From: Carettochelys insculpta
Taxonomy: Eukaryota > Chordata > Testudines > Carettochelyidae
DNA length: 64,000 nucleotides
NCBI RefSeq assembly: GCF_033958435.1
Contig: NC_134147.1
Location: forward strand, 48,354,001-48,418,000
Direction of reading: 5' to 3'
The notes under the pieces are model-generated. The model was given only the letters and a program-made list of their open reading frames with translations. It searched no databases and was not told where the DNA came from. This document shows, piece by piece, positions 10,961-22,451 of the stretch; position 1 is the first letter of the stretch; each line of letters opens with the position of its first letter. Both the position numbers and the translations under genes were made by a program.

Positions 10961-13587
10961 GCAGCAGACAAGACCAGACGTGCTGGACAGGTTGGGTTAT
11001 TTCCTTGGTCACACTCACAGCCACGAGAATTACGCAGGTCCCGCTCCCACCCCCAGCCCCTTGTCACAAAGGTGAGACCAACGCAGGAGCCCCAGCACTG
11101 CCGGCTCCAGCCAGGTCCAGTTGTGCCTCCTGGCAGAGATGTGCGAGCAAGCGGCCCCTGCAACCTGACGAGTTGTGAGGCCGGGCTGGACGGAAGAGCA
11201 GTGGCCAAGCTCAGAGGCACAGAGCTTTGCTGGGGGGCTTGAGTTTCTCTCGCTCGTCATGAAGTGGGTCAGGCTTCTTGGTAAACACTGGTGCAATCAA
11301 CATTGACACCCCTCCCTCACCCGGTTATTTCCAGCTTAACCACACGATACAGAGCCGTTCCGGGGGCCTCCAGAAATTACTGAACCAAAACCGGGTCTTG
11401 TTACCAGGTCGCAGCCTGGGCTGCACACCTGTGCCCCCGTCAAGCGTGTGAGTAGGGAATGAGGGGGTCCTTACCTACCCCCCCAACACCTTCACTGGCA
11501 GAGCTGGGCTGGCATGCCAGGAATTCACCTGCTACTGGCCTGGCCCTACAGCACATAGTGGCCTGGCTACAAGGCGCCAGGACAGAACCTCGCATCTCTG
11601 AGGCGTTGCTCTGGGAGCAACACACCGACCCGCAGCCCCACGAAAGGACAGAGACAATCGTGGGCTGGGTAAGGTGGGATGTTTTCATGGAGGCCTCACT
11701 CCCAGCACACTTGGGCCCATGGTTTTCTGCCTTCTCATCTCCTGTGTTGCCGCACTGGTAACACAGCTGCAAATCAGAGGATTTTACAAGAAACAGCTTA
11801 ACTGTGTCAGGTAGAAAGTGTCACGGCAGATGATTGTGCAATTTGCTTGCGTGGGAGATCAAAAAACAAATCTCTGACATTGAAATGTAGTTTTAAAACA
11901 TGCATGTTAATTAGGTCATCTTCTACCGTGGCGTTAACGGCAAAATCTTATACAGTGCAGGGCATTTATTCATGACGCCGGTCTTACTGACTGATGTGCA
12001 AAATAACACCACTCTGCTTGCATTTGGTGTGCTGAGTAATTTGCAAATGAATTCATAATGCACTGATGGGAGATTTCCTTTAAGCGTGGAGACTCCTTCT
12101 TCACCGTAAGAATGGCAAGTAAGCCAGGATTCTTCATGCCTTCCGTGACCCAACCTAACCCAATTTCGGAGCCTGGAATCCCTTTGTATGGACAACCGTT
12201 TTGTGCCCCAAGCATGTTTGGCTGGGGCTGAATGTTGAAATTCTCAATTTTGCAAGGCAGCTTGTGGTTAGCTTGTCTGGGTATCACGGACAGGAATCCG
12301 CTGTATGCTGCTAACATCCATGCAAAGCTCAAATTACAATGGCTGTTGTTCTGCCAAGACAAAGAAACAGCCCAGAATGGTTCAGAAACAGCTGCTCCCA
12401 GCGTACCAATTAGCAGCTGTGTAACTTTCAGGCAAAAGAATAACAAAAAATAATCAAACTTCTTTTGTTTTCCAATAACCCGGGGAGGCCTTTGAGCCCG
12501 TATGTGCCACATCCATGGTCCGAGTGCTGATCTGCACACAGTGCCCAGCTGTGGCACGTTTACCAACGAACAGCCCAGGCATCTTGGTCCAGATAAGTTA
12601 CAGTGCTGCCTATGGCTTTTTCGCTCCTTGTTGCTGGAGCAGGACCCAAACAGCTACCGAAGGACGCTGGCCAATGAGGTGCAGCTATGTGGCTCAGTTC
12701 AGCCATCTGAAGGCCTCGTGGTGGAACTGAATGAGAGGAACACAAGCTCAGGGACCATCTCCAACCCAGGAATACACCACAACTTGCTGGGTTTAGCTGG
12801 TTGTACTGATCATAATGCACAGGTAGAGACTGTGTGCAGTGTGGCAGACCACAGGCCGCACCCTGTAGGAGCCTGGTGGAAAGCAAATATACTGGAAGCT
12901 GAGCGAGTGCCTTTTTGTTCCCCATCTAGGCTCACGGGGTGCAGCCCAGCAGCCAACGCAGGCGGCTGGGGCTCGTTAAGAATCAGTCTGCTGCAAAAGG
13001 CTAATCAGACGCCTGGTGCCAGTGAAGGCCTTCTGGCTCCCTGTGACAGGTGTCACCCGCGGCCGAAGGGGGGAAGAGGTAAGGAACAGACCTGGAAGAG
13101 AGGCCAGAGGACTGAGCCGTTAGAAGAGAGTAGCGGCTCAGCCAGGTACAGGGGGTGCCAAGGGGAGGTGGGAGGAGAAGTGGCCCGGGAAAAAGGCTGC
13201 TGTGTCTGAGGCAGGGGATTAGCCCCATCAGCTATCTCCTATTTAGGGTCCTTAGGCCGAAGCCCAGGACAGTGGACAGGCCTGGGCTCCCCCAGCTCTT
13301 CCCCTGGAGAGCAGCTCTAGTGGAAAGAGAGACATCTGAACCTCCGGAAGGGGGCTTGCGCCCTCCCCACTTCGACTTGCCTTTGATGAGACTGGCATGG
13401 TAGGCAGAGACCATTGCCTCTGGAGCAGCCCAAGGCTGTGGAAGAGCCGCCATGAGGCTCTGAGACATGCAGTAAGATCCCCCCAGGAAGCGCAGAACGC
13501 TCAGGGGCCGACAAGAGGCTTGACAGCAAGTGCTCCCGAGTGCTGCATCCCTCTCCCCTGCCTTATCCGCTTCTGCCGCTGTCGTGT
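10961..13587. other. Unannotated GC-variable stretch
   Basis: No recognised gene. The longest frame (12502-13209 plus, 235 residues) resembles no family I know, and 13.0-13.4 kb is a GC-rich block that could be part of an LTR, without visible ends. Confidence 0.4.
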
Positions 13588-13690
13588 GTCAGCTCCTCGG
13601 GGCAGGGATTGTCGCTGTGCATTGGGGCAGCACCCTGCACCTTGCAGCTACCACTAACCACAATCCTGGGGCCTAAAAGTAACAACCCCG
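13588..13690. repeat. Ancient amniote dispersed repeat, copy 2
   Basis: AGCTCCTCGGGGCAGGGATTGT followed by a GGGGCAGCACCCTGCACC middle matches the layout of the repeat at 2683-2800 in the same orientation, and of 43165-43330 inverted. Diverged and without clear ends. Confidence 0.5.
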
Positions 13691-15984
13691 AAGTGCTTAC
13701 ACATCCCGCTTGCAGCGCTCAGAGGGGCGAGCCAGGGGAAGGAGGAGGAGAAGCAGTGAGTAGACAGCACAGGAAGGCTGCTCCAGAGGGCAGGAACGGC
13801 AGAGAAGATGACCTTGGGAATGGACAGATAGAGAAGCAGGTCTACAAGGGCCCAGTGACTGGGGAGGTTCTTCAGTTAGCCCTGGGCTGCGCTAGAAATA
13901 ATCCCTGGTTCAAAGCATTCCCAAGCACAAAAGGTGTTAGGAGATGCAGTAAGCAGGCCCTGCCCCTTAGTCTCTGGTGCCGCCCTTGAGTGGCTGGGGG
14001 GGTGAGCCCCCTGTCCTGAGAGGCATCAGTTGATACTCCCACGCAGGTGATGCAGGGAGCCGGCCTTTGGCGGCCACGGGGGGTGCGGGTCTCTGCCAGG
14101 GACAGAGGGTCAGGCTCAGCCTGTCTGCTAACCCAGGCTCCCTCGGCCCACTTGCTTAGGAAACTACTGAGTTCACCAAACATCTGCACTTGCGTGGCTG
14201 CAGGCCGCCCAGAACCCTCAGCTCCTCCCGGGCCCGGGGCGAGGCCTCGTTAGCTGTGTGCCACCACCCTGTTACTCTGCAGTGCCCTGGGCCTTCATAT
14301 GCCCAGGGTCTTCCCCTGCGTTCCTTTCCGTGGCCTGTGTGAGCGCCACCAGCAGAGCTGAGCCGAGCAGCCAGGCAGTAGGCGGGTGACCAGCCGGACA
14401 GTCTCCCTCATCTCTGACCCTCCACCTCCCACTGTGTCTGGCCCCGCGTGCGGTCGGGTGCTCCATCTCCCCAGGGCCACGTGGGTCCTCTCACACTGAT
14501 TCCCAGTGAGGAGAGTGGGCTGTTTCTAGCCCCCTGGCGAGGTATACACAGTGTAGCCGTTCCTATTGCTCTGTGCACGAATGAAGCTGAATGCAATAAC
14601 GGGAACACATAGACATGGTAAAGTTAATGACCCATTGCTCAGAGAGGACAGACACGTTTGTAGTCAGATCTATTGTGTGAGAGGGAACAATGAACCATAT
14701 GAACCAGCTCCAGTCGCCTGTTCTGGAACACCCTGAAGCACCAGCTTTGAGATTGCTGTAACACGAGGGTGGCGGGAATGCCTCCAAGTCACAGTTTGCA
14801 GGGAAACTCTTCTGCACCAGCCCGCTCCTGCCGCTTGGTGCAGTGCTAGGAGTGGTGGCTGACACAGCCCTGAAGGTGCCCAGTCACAAAGACACTCCAG
14901 CTGAGCACAGCAAGGAACTTGCCAGTCAGAGAAGCCTTGGTGGGTCTCAGCAGCTGGTTGGAAAGGTACAAAACCAAGCACGGTGTTTGCTGACCCCAGA
15001 GAGCAGCAGGGGATGCGGATATTGTGAGAAATACCCTGGCACATGCCAGTATGTGGCCACTGAGCCTACTTGCCAGAACAACAAGCTAAAGGAGGTTGAC
15101 ACCTATATCCCCTGGGCATCGTGGAAATGCCAGCCTAAGAAGTCTCATCAGAAGGGAGGAGGGACAGGCTGTGCCTTGAGAAGCTTGACATTATGCCAGC
15201 TCACTGCTGGGTAACTTGTTTCAAATTGTCAACGTGCCACAGCACGTCCAGGGGATGAGTAAACTCAAGACACATGCGGCTGCCCTTCAGACCTTGTCTT
15301 GGCCAAGCACACGGTGCATTTGAGCCAACGGGAATTTTGTCGGCACAAGGTCGGCAGAGTTTGCCTGCCTGCCTGCAGCTAGATGCTTGTTATCCCGCAT
15401 CTGAGCCAGTGCCTCTGGCCTTCCAGGCAGCAAAGCTACACACCACAGTCATGTCAGCACCTCCTTAACGGAGCACAAGTGAAAGATCCCAACAGCAGCA
15501 GTTCAAGGGTCTGTGGAGCAAACTTGCCATTTTGCTAAATTGCTTCCGTGCCTTATACAAGTGCAAGGGTACTCTGTAGTAAATCTTCCTCAGGTCTTTA
15601 CAAGCTCAGGCTGTCAGCGTCAGAGGTAGCTCTTTTGCAGCTGTAAAATTCCAGATTTCTCTTTCTCCGCCCAGGTTACAAATGGCCGGGGCCAAAAAAT
15701 ACACACCTGCCACAAATTCTAGGATTGTAGCTCAAGACTCCAGTGACCGCAAGGCAACTAGAGCTCAAATTACCGACTCAGAACCATGCTCCCGGTTGCT
15801 GATGTCAAGCTGTGTTGGCTAATACAACAGAGCAGCTTCAAATTCAATCTCAAAACATCCTCGGTTGATAAAGGAATGCAGCACTTTCAGCACTTTTGTC
15901 GCCGTTTCACAGGGGCAAAGCTGTCGCATGGAAATCATTCACCCAAGTCGTAGAATATTGGGGTTGATTTAAAAAAAAAAGTCA
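13691..15984. other. Unannotated stretch
   Basis: GC-rich at the left, near balanced at the right. No exon or named repeat could be supported. Confidence 0.4.
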
Positions 15985-16190
15985 GGGGCGTCCTTTAGTT
16001 CAATGTCCTACTTGAAGCAGGCCCGGCCTGACCTAAATCATCCCAGCTGGGACTTTGTCAGGCCTGGCCTGAAATACCTCTAGGGCTGGAGATTCCACCA
16101 CCTTCCTCCGTAACCCATTCCAGAGCTTCTCCACCCTCCTAGAGAAACAGTTCCTTTCTAAAAGCCAACCAGGAGCTCCTCCACTGCGGC
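15985..16190 (-). mobile_element. CR1 LINE 3' end
   Basis: On the minus strand this carries the terminal CR1 block: coding remnant equivalent to the TGGAATGGGTTACGGAGGAAGG / GGTGGAATCTCCAGCCC region and then the 3' UTR. Only about 200 bases remain, typical of heavily 5'-truncated CR1 copies. The final microsatellite-like tail is degraded, next to a short A-run on the plus strand. Confidence 0.7.
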
Positions 16191-16474
16191 GTGAGGACAC
16201 AGAGGGCAGCTGGCATGAGGGCCAAGTCACATCAGCAACACCCTGGCTTCAGCTCATTGGGCTTCACTCCTGTGTCACATGGTTGACCTGGTTTCCACCT
16301 TCTGATATTACAGCTCCTGTGACTGAAGCGGTCATACACTGCCCTGTAAAAGGAGGCTGCGTACCCCTGCAGGTCTAGAACCCCACCTTTGTTAATCGCC
16401 AGGTGCAGTTACCATGGGAAAAAACAGCCTATGTCACCTGAACCAGTATTAATAAGGCAAACAAAATCATTTCT

Positions 16475-16498
16475 CACACACACACTCACACACACACG
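16475..16498. repeat. (CA)n microsatellite
   Basis: Interrupted CA dinucleotide run, one CT interruption. Confidence 0.9.
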
Positions 16499-16840
16499 CT
16501 CTTTGGCACGTCGTAACTGCATAAATATGAGCTGACAAGTCGCCGTAACAATGAAGGATTTTGCACAAAATCTTCAGGCACTGATTCAGTTTTGGGCTCA
16601 TTTCCCATTAAAATTCAGTGGAGGACGCCACCAGAAAGCCTGGACTGAAGTACAACTTTGTATGGCTTACAGGGCATTTTTCCTATGGGCAACAAGGTTT
16701 TATTTGAATCAAAGATTAGCTGAAAAAGCTGAAGTGATTCCAGTGTGCTTAACACTCAAGCTGTTTGCTTTGGGACATATGAAACACTGGCCCCAGAGAA
16801 CAACCATCTTCTCTAGCTCTATTGCAGAGCAAATGGGTTG

Positions 16841-16875
16841 TTTATTGTTGTTATTATTATTATTGTTATTATTAT
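16841..16875. repeat. (TTA)n/(TTG) microsatellite
   Basis: TTATTGTTGTTATTATTAT-type trinucleotide run. It is open in one frame as a polyleucine stretch, which is an artefact. Confidence 0.9.
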
Positions 16876-17519
16876 ATCGTGGAAATTAAACAGCAGGTTT
16901 AGTTTTTTCTCTCTCCCTTTGCCAGCAGTTCCATGACCCTCTTCTCTTGCATTACAATGGCAACAGTCACAGCAAAGAGCTGTACTTCTTACTTTCTGAT
17001 TCTTGTGTAACATTTTGGAGGGTTGTTTTTTGTGCCCTGTAGAAATCAGAAGTAACACGAGGCGAAGCCCACATGTACTGAGTGGCTTTGAATATTTAAG
17101 CTCCTGTACCTCCTTCCTGCAGCAGCCCATCTCACAGTATTTTAAGAGTCCCGACGCTTTTCTTTCAAGCACATGGACTGGCATTTTTTGGTGACTGTGT
17201 TATTGACAAGAATCTACCAGCTTTCACTGACTATCACCTAAATCCCTCTTTATTCACAGCGTAATGGTTCTGAATAAATATTTTGTGGCGGTGTTTCTAT
17301 TGCAGGCAGCAAATAATCTACTACAAACTCGCTACAAAAATTGAGTAAGTCACACACTCCTGGAAGAGACTATCTTAACTCTTACACAATGTCGTATTGG
17401 TTAAAATGTCAGCTAGCCTTGCCTAGGAGGCACTAGAGGGAGCCCTGATTTCAGTTCTTTCCCATGTACCTAGAGGTTGTATCACCCGAAACCTGGTCTG
17501 GCGACATCCGTGGTCCAGC

Positions 17520-17910
17520 AGGACTATGGATGTTCCTGGAGGAGAGAGCCCTGGAGACAGGAGCGCAGTGGCACAGGGTGGGGGTTGGTGGGGTGTCAGA
17601 GCCTGGCAGCCCAGCTGGGGCCGAAGCTGGTGGCAGCAAGGCCAGACCCAGTGTCCGGCAGCTGGAGCAGGGCTGGAACTGGTGGCTGTAGAGCCAAAGC
17701 TGGAGCCAGTGGCCAGAAGCCTGGCTGGAGGCAGCATCCAGCAGTGGGGCCAGAGGCAGTATCCAGCAGCCCAGCCGGGGGCTGACCAAGGGCCAGTGGA
17801 AGGGGGCCAGTGTCCGGCAAGCCTGGCCAGGGCCAGCAGCCCAGCCAGGCTGTGGGTAGGCAGGTCAGCCAGACCAGCAGCAGAGCCAGGGGCAGGACAG
17901 CAGGATGTGG
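17520..17910. repeat. Degenerate GC-rich minisatellite
   Basis: Recurring blocks such as CCAGTGTCCGGCA (about 17650 and again about 17808), GCAGCATCCAGCAG and GCAGTATCCAGCAG, separated by GGGGCCAG/CCCAGCC spacers. The units are uneven and diverged, so it looks like an old VNTR. The long frames over it on both strands follow from its low complexity. Confidence 0.6.
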
Positions 17911-18954
17911 GGGCATTGGTCCAGCAAACTCCCTCATTTGGGGCCAGTCAGGTCCTGAGGGTGCTGGACCAGGGCAGTCCCACCTGCAGGACAGACCAGC
18001 AACGTATTAAACATGGCACGTGAGCAAAGACGGGCGCTCCTAGTGATTCCCAGTGCTGCAATGGCCGCCAGGTGCGCCCGTGGAGACGAGGAATCCTTTC
18101 TGCAGGCTGTGATGCACGTAGACAGGGAGTGGCAGCCTCTGCCCATGACCCGCCGTGGACAGTCTGGGTGGGAAGGGGAACCAGCAGCGGGAGCCGAGCT
18201 CACCTTGCCAGGACCCAGATTACGATGCACGTGGCCTGGGCCCTGTGTCTTGCTGACACTGGGGGGCTTTCCTGGGGTCCCACAAGCCTGGGGTCACTGG
18301 GGTTAGTGGCACTGCACCATTCGTGTGATTCTGCCACGTCGTCATCCATCAACATGGCGCATGCGTTGCCGTGCTGAGCACATCGCCCCCACAAGGCCGC
18401 TGGTCCTTGGCAGGCAGGCGGTTTGGGAACCTGGCGGTACTGGGCATCACAGCAGCCCCCCGCCAACGCACTCCTGCCTGCACTCTGCTTCCTACACAGT
18501 CCATACTGCTTCCTACATGGTCCATACTCAGGATGTCCCTGGACACCACTGCCAGAGCCCAGGACAGGCTGGTGCCCCAGATTCAGTGCCCAGGAAAATG
18601 CAAGTCACAGGAGGACACTTAAGGACGTGCCTGGCTGTGTCCAAAGGGAAAGTGGGGGCATTGGCCCCTGCAGAGCCCTGGAGCTTCCTGGAGCCTGCAC
18701 TGGACAGTGGCCACAGGAACCATCTACCGAGTGCCTGTCGGTGGCATTGCCCTGTATTGTGACTGGAGAGGTTTTTTACTCACTTTCCCCTCTGGGATTT
18801 CTTGCCTGTTTACTTAGGCGCTTTGCCCGGGGTGTGGATGTTGTAATTAACCCTTGTGAAGGTGCCCACAGCCTTCTAGAGTGTGTTGAATGGCTGCATT
18901 CAGTGAATGGCGCAGACAGTGATTGGAGTGGAGGACTGATAGCTTTCCAATCTG
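17911..18954. other. Unannotated stretch before a CR1
   Basis: GC-rich at the left. Contains a small duplication near 18480-18535 (CTTCCTACA(C/T)(A/G)GTCCATACT twice). No gene recognised. Confidence 0.4.
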
Positions 18955-20170
18955 ATGGCTTTCTTTGATCGGATAACGAGCCTTGCGGATAAGCGAGAAG
19001 CGGTAGATGTGGTATACCTACACTTTAGTAACGCATTTGATACAGTCTCACATGATGGTCTTATCAATTAACTAGGCAAGTACAACTTACATGGGGCTAC
19101 TATAAGGTGGGTGCAAAACTGTCTGGATAACCATTCTCAGAGAGTTGTTCTTAATGGTTCTTAATCCTGCTGGAAAAGTATAACAAGTGGGGTTCCGCAG
19201 TGGTCTGTATTGGGACCAGTTCTGTTCAATATCTTCATCAACGGTTTAGATATTGGCATAGACAGTACACTTATTAAGTCTGCAGATGATACCACGCTGG
19301 GAGGGGTTGCAACTGCTTTGGAGGATAGGGTCAAAATTCAAAATGATCTGGATAAATTGGAGAAATGGTCTGAGGTAAACAGGATGAAGTTTAATAAAGA
19401 TAAATGCAAAATGCTCCACTTAGGAAGGAACAATCAGTTTTATGCATACAGAATGGGAAGCGACTGCCTGGGAAGGAGTATGGCAGAAATGGTTCTAGGA
19501 GTTACAGTGGGCCACAAGTTAAAGATGAGTCAACAGTGCGATGCTGTTGCAAAAAAGGCAAGCATAATTCTGGGATGCATTAACAGATGTGTTGTGAACA
19601 AGACACAAGAAATCATTCTGCCGCTCTACTCTGCGCTGGTTAGGCCTCAGCTGGAGTATTGTGTATTGTTCTGGGCGCCGCATTTCAAGAAAGATGTGGA
19701 GAAATTGGAAAGTGTCCAGAAAAGAGCAACAAGAATGATCAAAGGTCTAGAGAACATGACCTATGAAGAAAGGCTGAAAGAATTGGGCTTGTTTAGTTTG
19801 GACAAAAAGAAGATTGAGGGGGGACACAATAGCAGTTTTCAGGCATCTAAAAGAGTGTCATAAGGAGGAGGGAGAAAACTTGTTCTTCTTGGCCTCTGAG
19901 GATGGAACAAGAGGCAATCAGCTTAAACTGCAGCAAGGGAGGTTTAGATTGGACATTGGGAAAAAGTTCCGAACTGTCAGGGTGGTCAAACACTGGAATA
20001 AATTGCCAAGGGAGGTTGTGGAATCTCCATTGCTGGAGATATTTAAGAACAGGTTAGATAGACGTTTATCAGGGATGGTCTAGACAGTACTTGGTCCTGC
20101 CATGAGGGCAGGGAGCTGGACTCAATGACCTCTCAAGGTCCTTTCCAGTCCTAGCATTCTATGACTCTAT
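18955..20170 (+). mobile_element. CR1 LINE, 5'-truncated, with 3' end
   Basis: The most complete sense-strand CR1 in the window: the middle and C-terminal part of the reverse transcriptase ORF, the 3' UTR with GGAGCTGGACTCAATGACCT, and the terminal ATTCTATGACTCTAT microsatellite-like tail. The 5' half (endonuclease, N-terminal ORF) is missing. A TCTACAC-terminus DNA element begins immediately in the tail, at 20171, so the CR1 is older than that insertion. Confidence 0.9.
18960..20083 (+). pseudogene. CR1 reverse transcriptase fragment (broken)
   Basis: Conceptual translation gives the RT palm motif A region (VVYLHFSNAFDTVSH), then GVPQWSVLGPVLFNIFI, then the catalytic box as SADD where CR1 usually has FADD (about 19276-19290), followed by the C-terminal region. 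In-frame stops interrupt the first 250 bases. The open part runs 19210-19863, and a frameshift at the G-run near 19815-19825 moves the rest to another frame ending at 20083. The motif A aspartate position of CR1 (LDFSKAFD) reads LHFSNAFD here, so the catalytic site is damaged. Dead by several criteria. Confidence 0.9.
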
Positions 20171-20881
20171 GGCTACGTCTACACGTGAAGCCAACATCGA
20201 AATAGCTTATTTCGATGTAGCAACATTGAAATAGGCTATGTCGATGAATAACGTCTACACGTCCTCCAGGGCTGGCAACGTCGATGTTCCACTTCGACGT
20301 TGCGCGGCACCACATCGAAATAGGCGCTGCGAGGGAACGTCTACACGCCAAAGTAGCACACATCAAAATAAGGGTGCCAGGCACAGCTGCAGACAGAGTC
20401 ACAGGGCGGACTCAACAGCAAGCCGCTCCCTTAAAGGGCCCCTCCCAGACACAGTTGCACTAAACAACACAAGATACACAGAGCCAACAACTGGTTGCAG
20501 ACCCTGTGCCTGCAGCATGGATCCCCAGCTGCCGCAGCAGCAGCCAGAAGCCCTGGGCTAAGGGCTGCTGCCCACGGTGACCATAGAGCCCCGCAGGGGC
20601 TGGAGAGAGAGCATCTCTCAACCCCCCAGCTGATGGCCGCCATGGAGGACCCGGCAATTTCGACGTTGCGGGACGCGGATCGTCTACATGGTCCCTACTT
20701 CGACGTTGAACGTCGAAGTAGGGCGCTATTCCGATCCCCTCATGAGGTTAGCGACTTCGACGTCTCGCTGCCTAACGTCGAAGTTAACTTCGAAATAGCG
20801 CCCGACGCGTGTAGCCGCGACGGGTGCTATTTTGAAGTTAGTGCCGCTACTTCGAAGTAGCGTGCATGTGTAGACACAGCT
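20171..20881 (+). mobile_element. Non-autonomous TIR transposon, TCTACAC termini (Harbinger-like candidate), copy A
   Basis: Ends GGCTACGTCTACAC and, inverted, AGCTGTGTCTACAC. Flanked by TAT on each side (20168-20170 and 20882-20884), a 3-bp duplication that would fit PIF/Harbinger, though the host CR1 tail is repetitive and makes this ambiguous. The subterminal sequence is rich in TTCGA/TCGAA palindromes (for example TTCGACGTTGAACGTCGAA near 20699). The centre holds a 14-codon frame starting ATGGATCCCCAGCTGCCGC (20517-20561), possibly the remnant of an ORF end or start. No transposase is encoded. An inverted copy lies at 27201-27889. Confidence 0.7.
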
Positions 20882-21704
20882 TATGACTGGTAGTCACCCA
20901 GCCTCAAGTGTCTTCTCCGCTCTGGCCAATGAATGAGAAGGGGGATTTTATTCCTGAATCAAACTGTGTCAATTGCTGAGCTGAGTGTGTAGCTGTGAAA
21001 CCCAAACTGGTTCATGAAGGAGATAACTGGCAGCAGTGAATTCTATCACTAGTGCATTGTTGCCATGTGTGAAGAAATCAGCTACAACTGCTTGTGTGGT
21101 GGTTTGTTTAGCTGAGGGGGTGTCAGGGCCAGGAGGTAGGTTAGCGCAAAGTGTGGGGAGCTGAGTCCCATGGCAGCTGGAGTTCAGAACCAAAATGTTA
21201 GCAGCCGAAGTCAGGATGCCAGGTGTAGGCCGTGCTGGGTGAGCAGCCCAAAGCAGGGGGTTGCAAGTTTTATGGACAACACTTTATTTCTCCTCCTGAC
21301 TCAAGCACGGCCAGTGAGAGGCTCTGGTGCTCCATCAGCTGGGACTCAGGGGCTTCATGGGATTCTGATGTGGTGTGGAATGGAGGGCTGAGCTTGGTGA
21401 TCCTGCCGACCCCACCTGAAGATCCATGGGTCATCACAGGGAGCCATTTAGGGAGATCCGTACGGTTACCACACACCATAAGCTTGGTGCAACAATTTGA
21501 CCCTTCAGTGTGAGCCAGGTCCTGCCAACGCTGCCGCTAGTGGGGACTGCTCAGGTGAGCTCCATTACTCGCAAGGCCGTAGCTGCTGGATCTAGTCTAG
21601 CCAAAAGCCTCTGCCCCCAGATGTGCTCCTTGGGCTAAGTAGATTATTATGTGTTTCCAATGAAAGAATTCGCTTTTTAAAGGTCTCCATGCCCTCTGCC
21701 TTCA
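20882..21704. other. Unannotated stretch
   Basis: No exon or named repeat seen between two DNA elements. Confidence 0.45.
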
Positions 21705-22451
21705 GCCCTCCCAAATTCACAGTCCATTTTAGGCAATTTCATGGTCATAGGATTTTAAACATTGTAAATGTCATTATTTCAGCTACTTAAACCAGACATG
21801 TCATAGTGATGTCGTTGTAGGGACCAAACAGGACCTGACCATAAAGGAGTTCGGGGGGGATTGCAAGATTATTGTGAGGGGGCGGTCATGGTACTGCTAC
21901 CCTTACTTCTGTGCTGCTGCAGGCGGCAGCATGGCCTTCAGAGCAGATCAGCTGGAGAGTGGTGACTGCTGGATGGGAGCCCCGCTGTGAAGGCAGCATG
22001 GCCAGTGGCAGCAGTGCAGAAGGATGTCATGGTATGGTCTTCTTCTTCCACGCCTGGCAGAGTTATTCCACATATGATTTCCAATGTGGACCTTCAGGTT
22101 TCCTTTTGCAGTAAAGGCTCTCCCACAGATGCGTAGCTGGTTTGGTATTGTTATCCTACTTCTGCACTCTTGCTGGTGGAGCGCTGCCTTCAGAGCTGGA
22201 CACCCAACCAGCAGCCGCTGCTGTCTGGCCGACCAAGTCAGAAGGCAGCACAGAAGTTTCACAATACCGCAACCCCCCTACAATGATCTTACAACCACTG
22301 TTCAATTCCGTGTTGGGTCAGGATCCCCAGTATGAGAAATGCTGCTCTCCCATGTGCAGGGCAAAAGCACACAGAAGACCAGATTTCATGAGAGGATGGC
22401 AGATTTCATGGTTCCTGAGGCATTTTTCATGGGCGTGAATTTGGTAAGGCC
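21705..22451. mobile_element. TIR-like element with modular GC-rich interior
   Basis: The ends match as inverted repeats: GCCCTCCCAAATTCACAGTCC at the left and, as reverse complement of the right end, GGCCTTACCAAATTCACGCCC. The interior holds two related modules (TACTGCTACCCTTACTTCTG at about 21893 and a TATTGTTATCCTACTTCTG version at 22146), each followed by a CTTCAGAGC..GAAGGCAGC palindrome. I recall this as an abundant turtle/crocodilian repeat. A SALL-like scrap sits between the modules. No duplication of the target is clear. Confidence 0.6.
22040..22138 (-). pseudogene. SALL-family zinc-finger gene fragment inside a repeat
   Basis: On the minus strand about 33 codons translate to a sequence with [14 protein letters not shown], then [12 protein letters not shown]. 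This is the signature of the last C2H2 finger and following linker of spalt-like (SALL1/SALL3-type) transcription factors. The HxxxH pair (HIGNH) is intact; the first cysteine of the finger is not present because the repeat joins there. Nothing else of the gene is seen on either side, and both flanks are repeat modules, so it is a captured or inserted scrap, not an exon. Confidence 0.75.

Larger units (their letters stand above)
16191..17519. other. Unannotated AT-rich stretch with microsatellites
   Basis: Contains a (CA)n tract at 16475-16498 and a TTA/TTG array at 16841-16875. No exon is visible. Confidence 0.45.

Noticed and set aside
10597..11220. 207-residue minus-strand frame
   Set aside because: Falls on the GC-rich dispersed repeat, open in several frames at once and no family resemblance.
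12502..13209. 235-residue open frame as a possible gene
   Set aside because: No domain, odd composition, overlaps other frames, no splice or promoter context, and part lies in a GC-rich block.
19276..19290. SADD in the CR1 as a novel catalytic variant
   Set aside because: The copy also has stops, a frameshift and a changed motif A Asp, so it is decay, not innovation.
20495..20860. 121-residue frame with a counterpart near 27.4 kb
   Set aside because: The resemblance is explained by two copies of a noncoding TIR element; reading crosses terminal palindromes.
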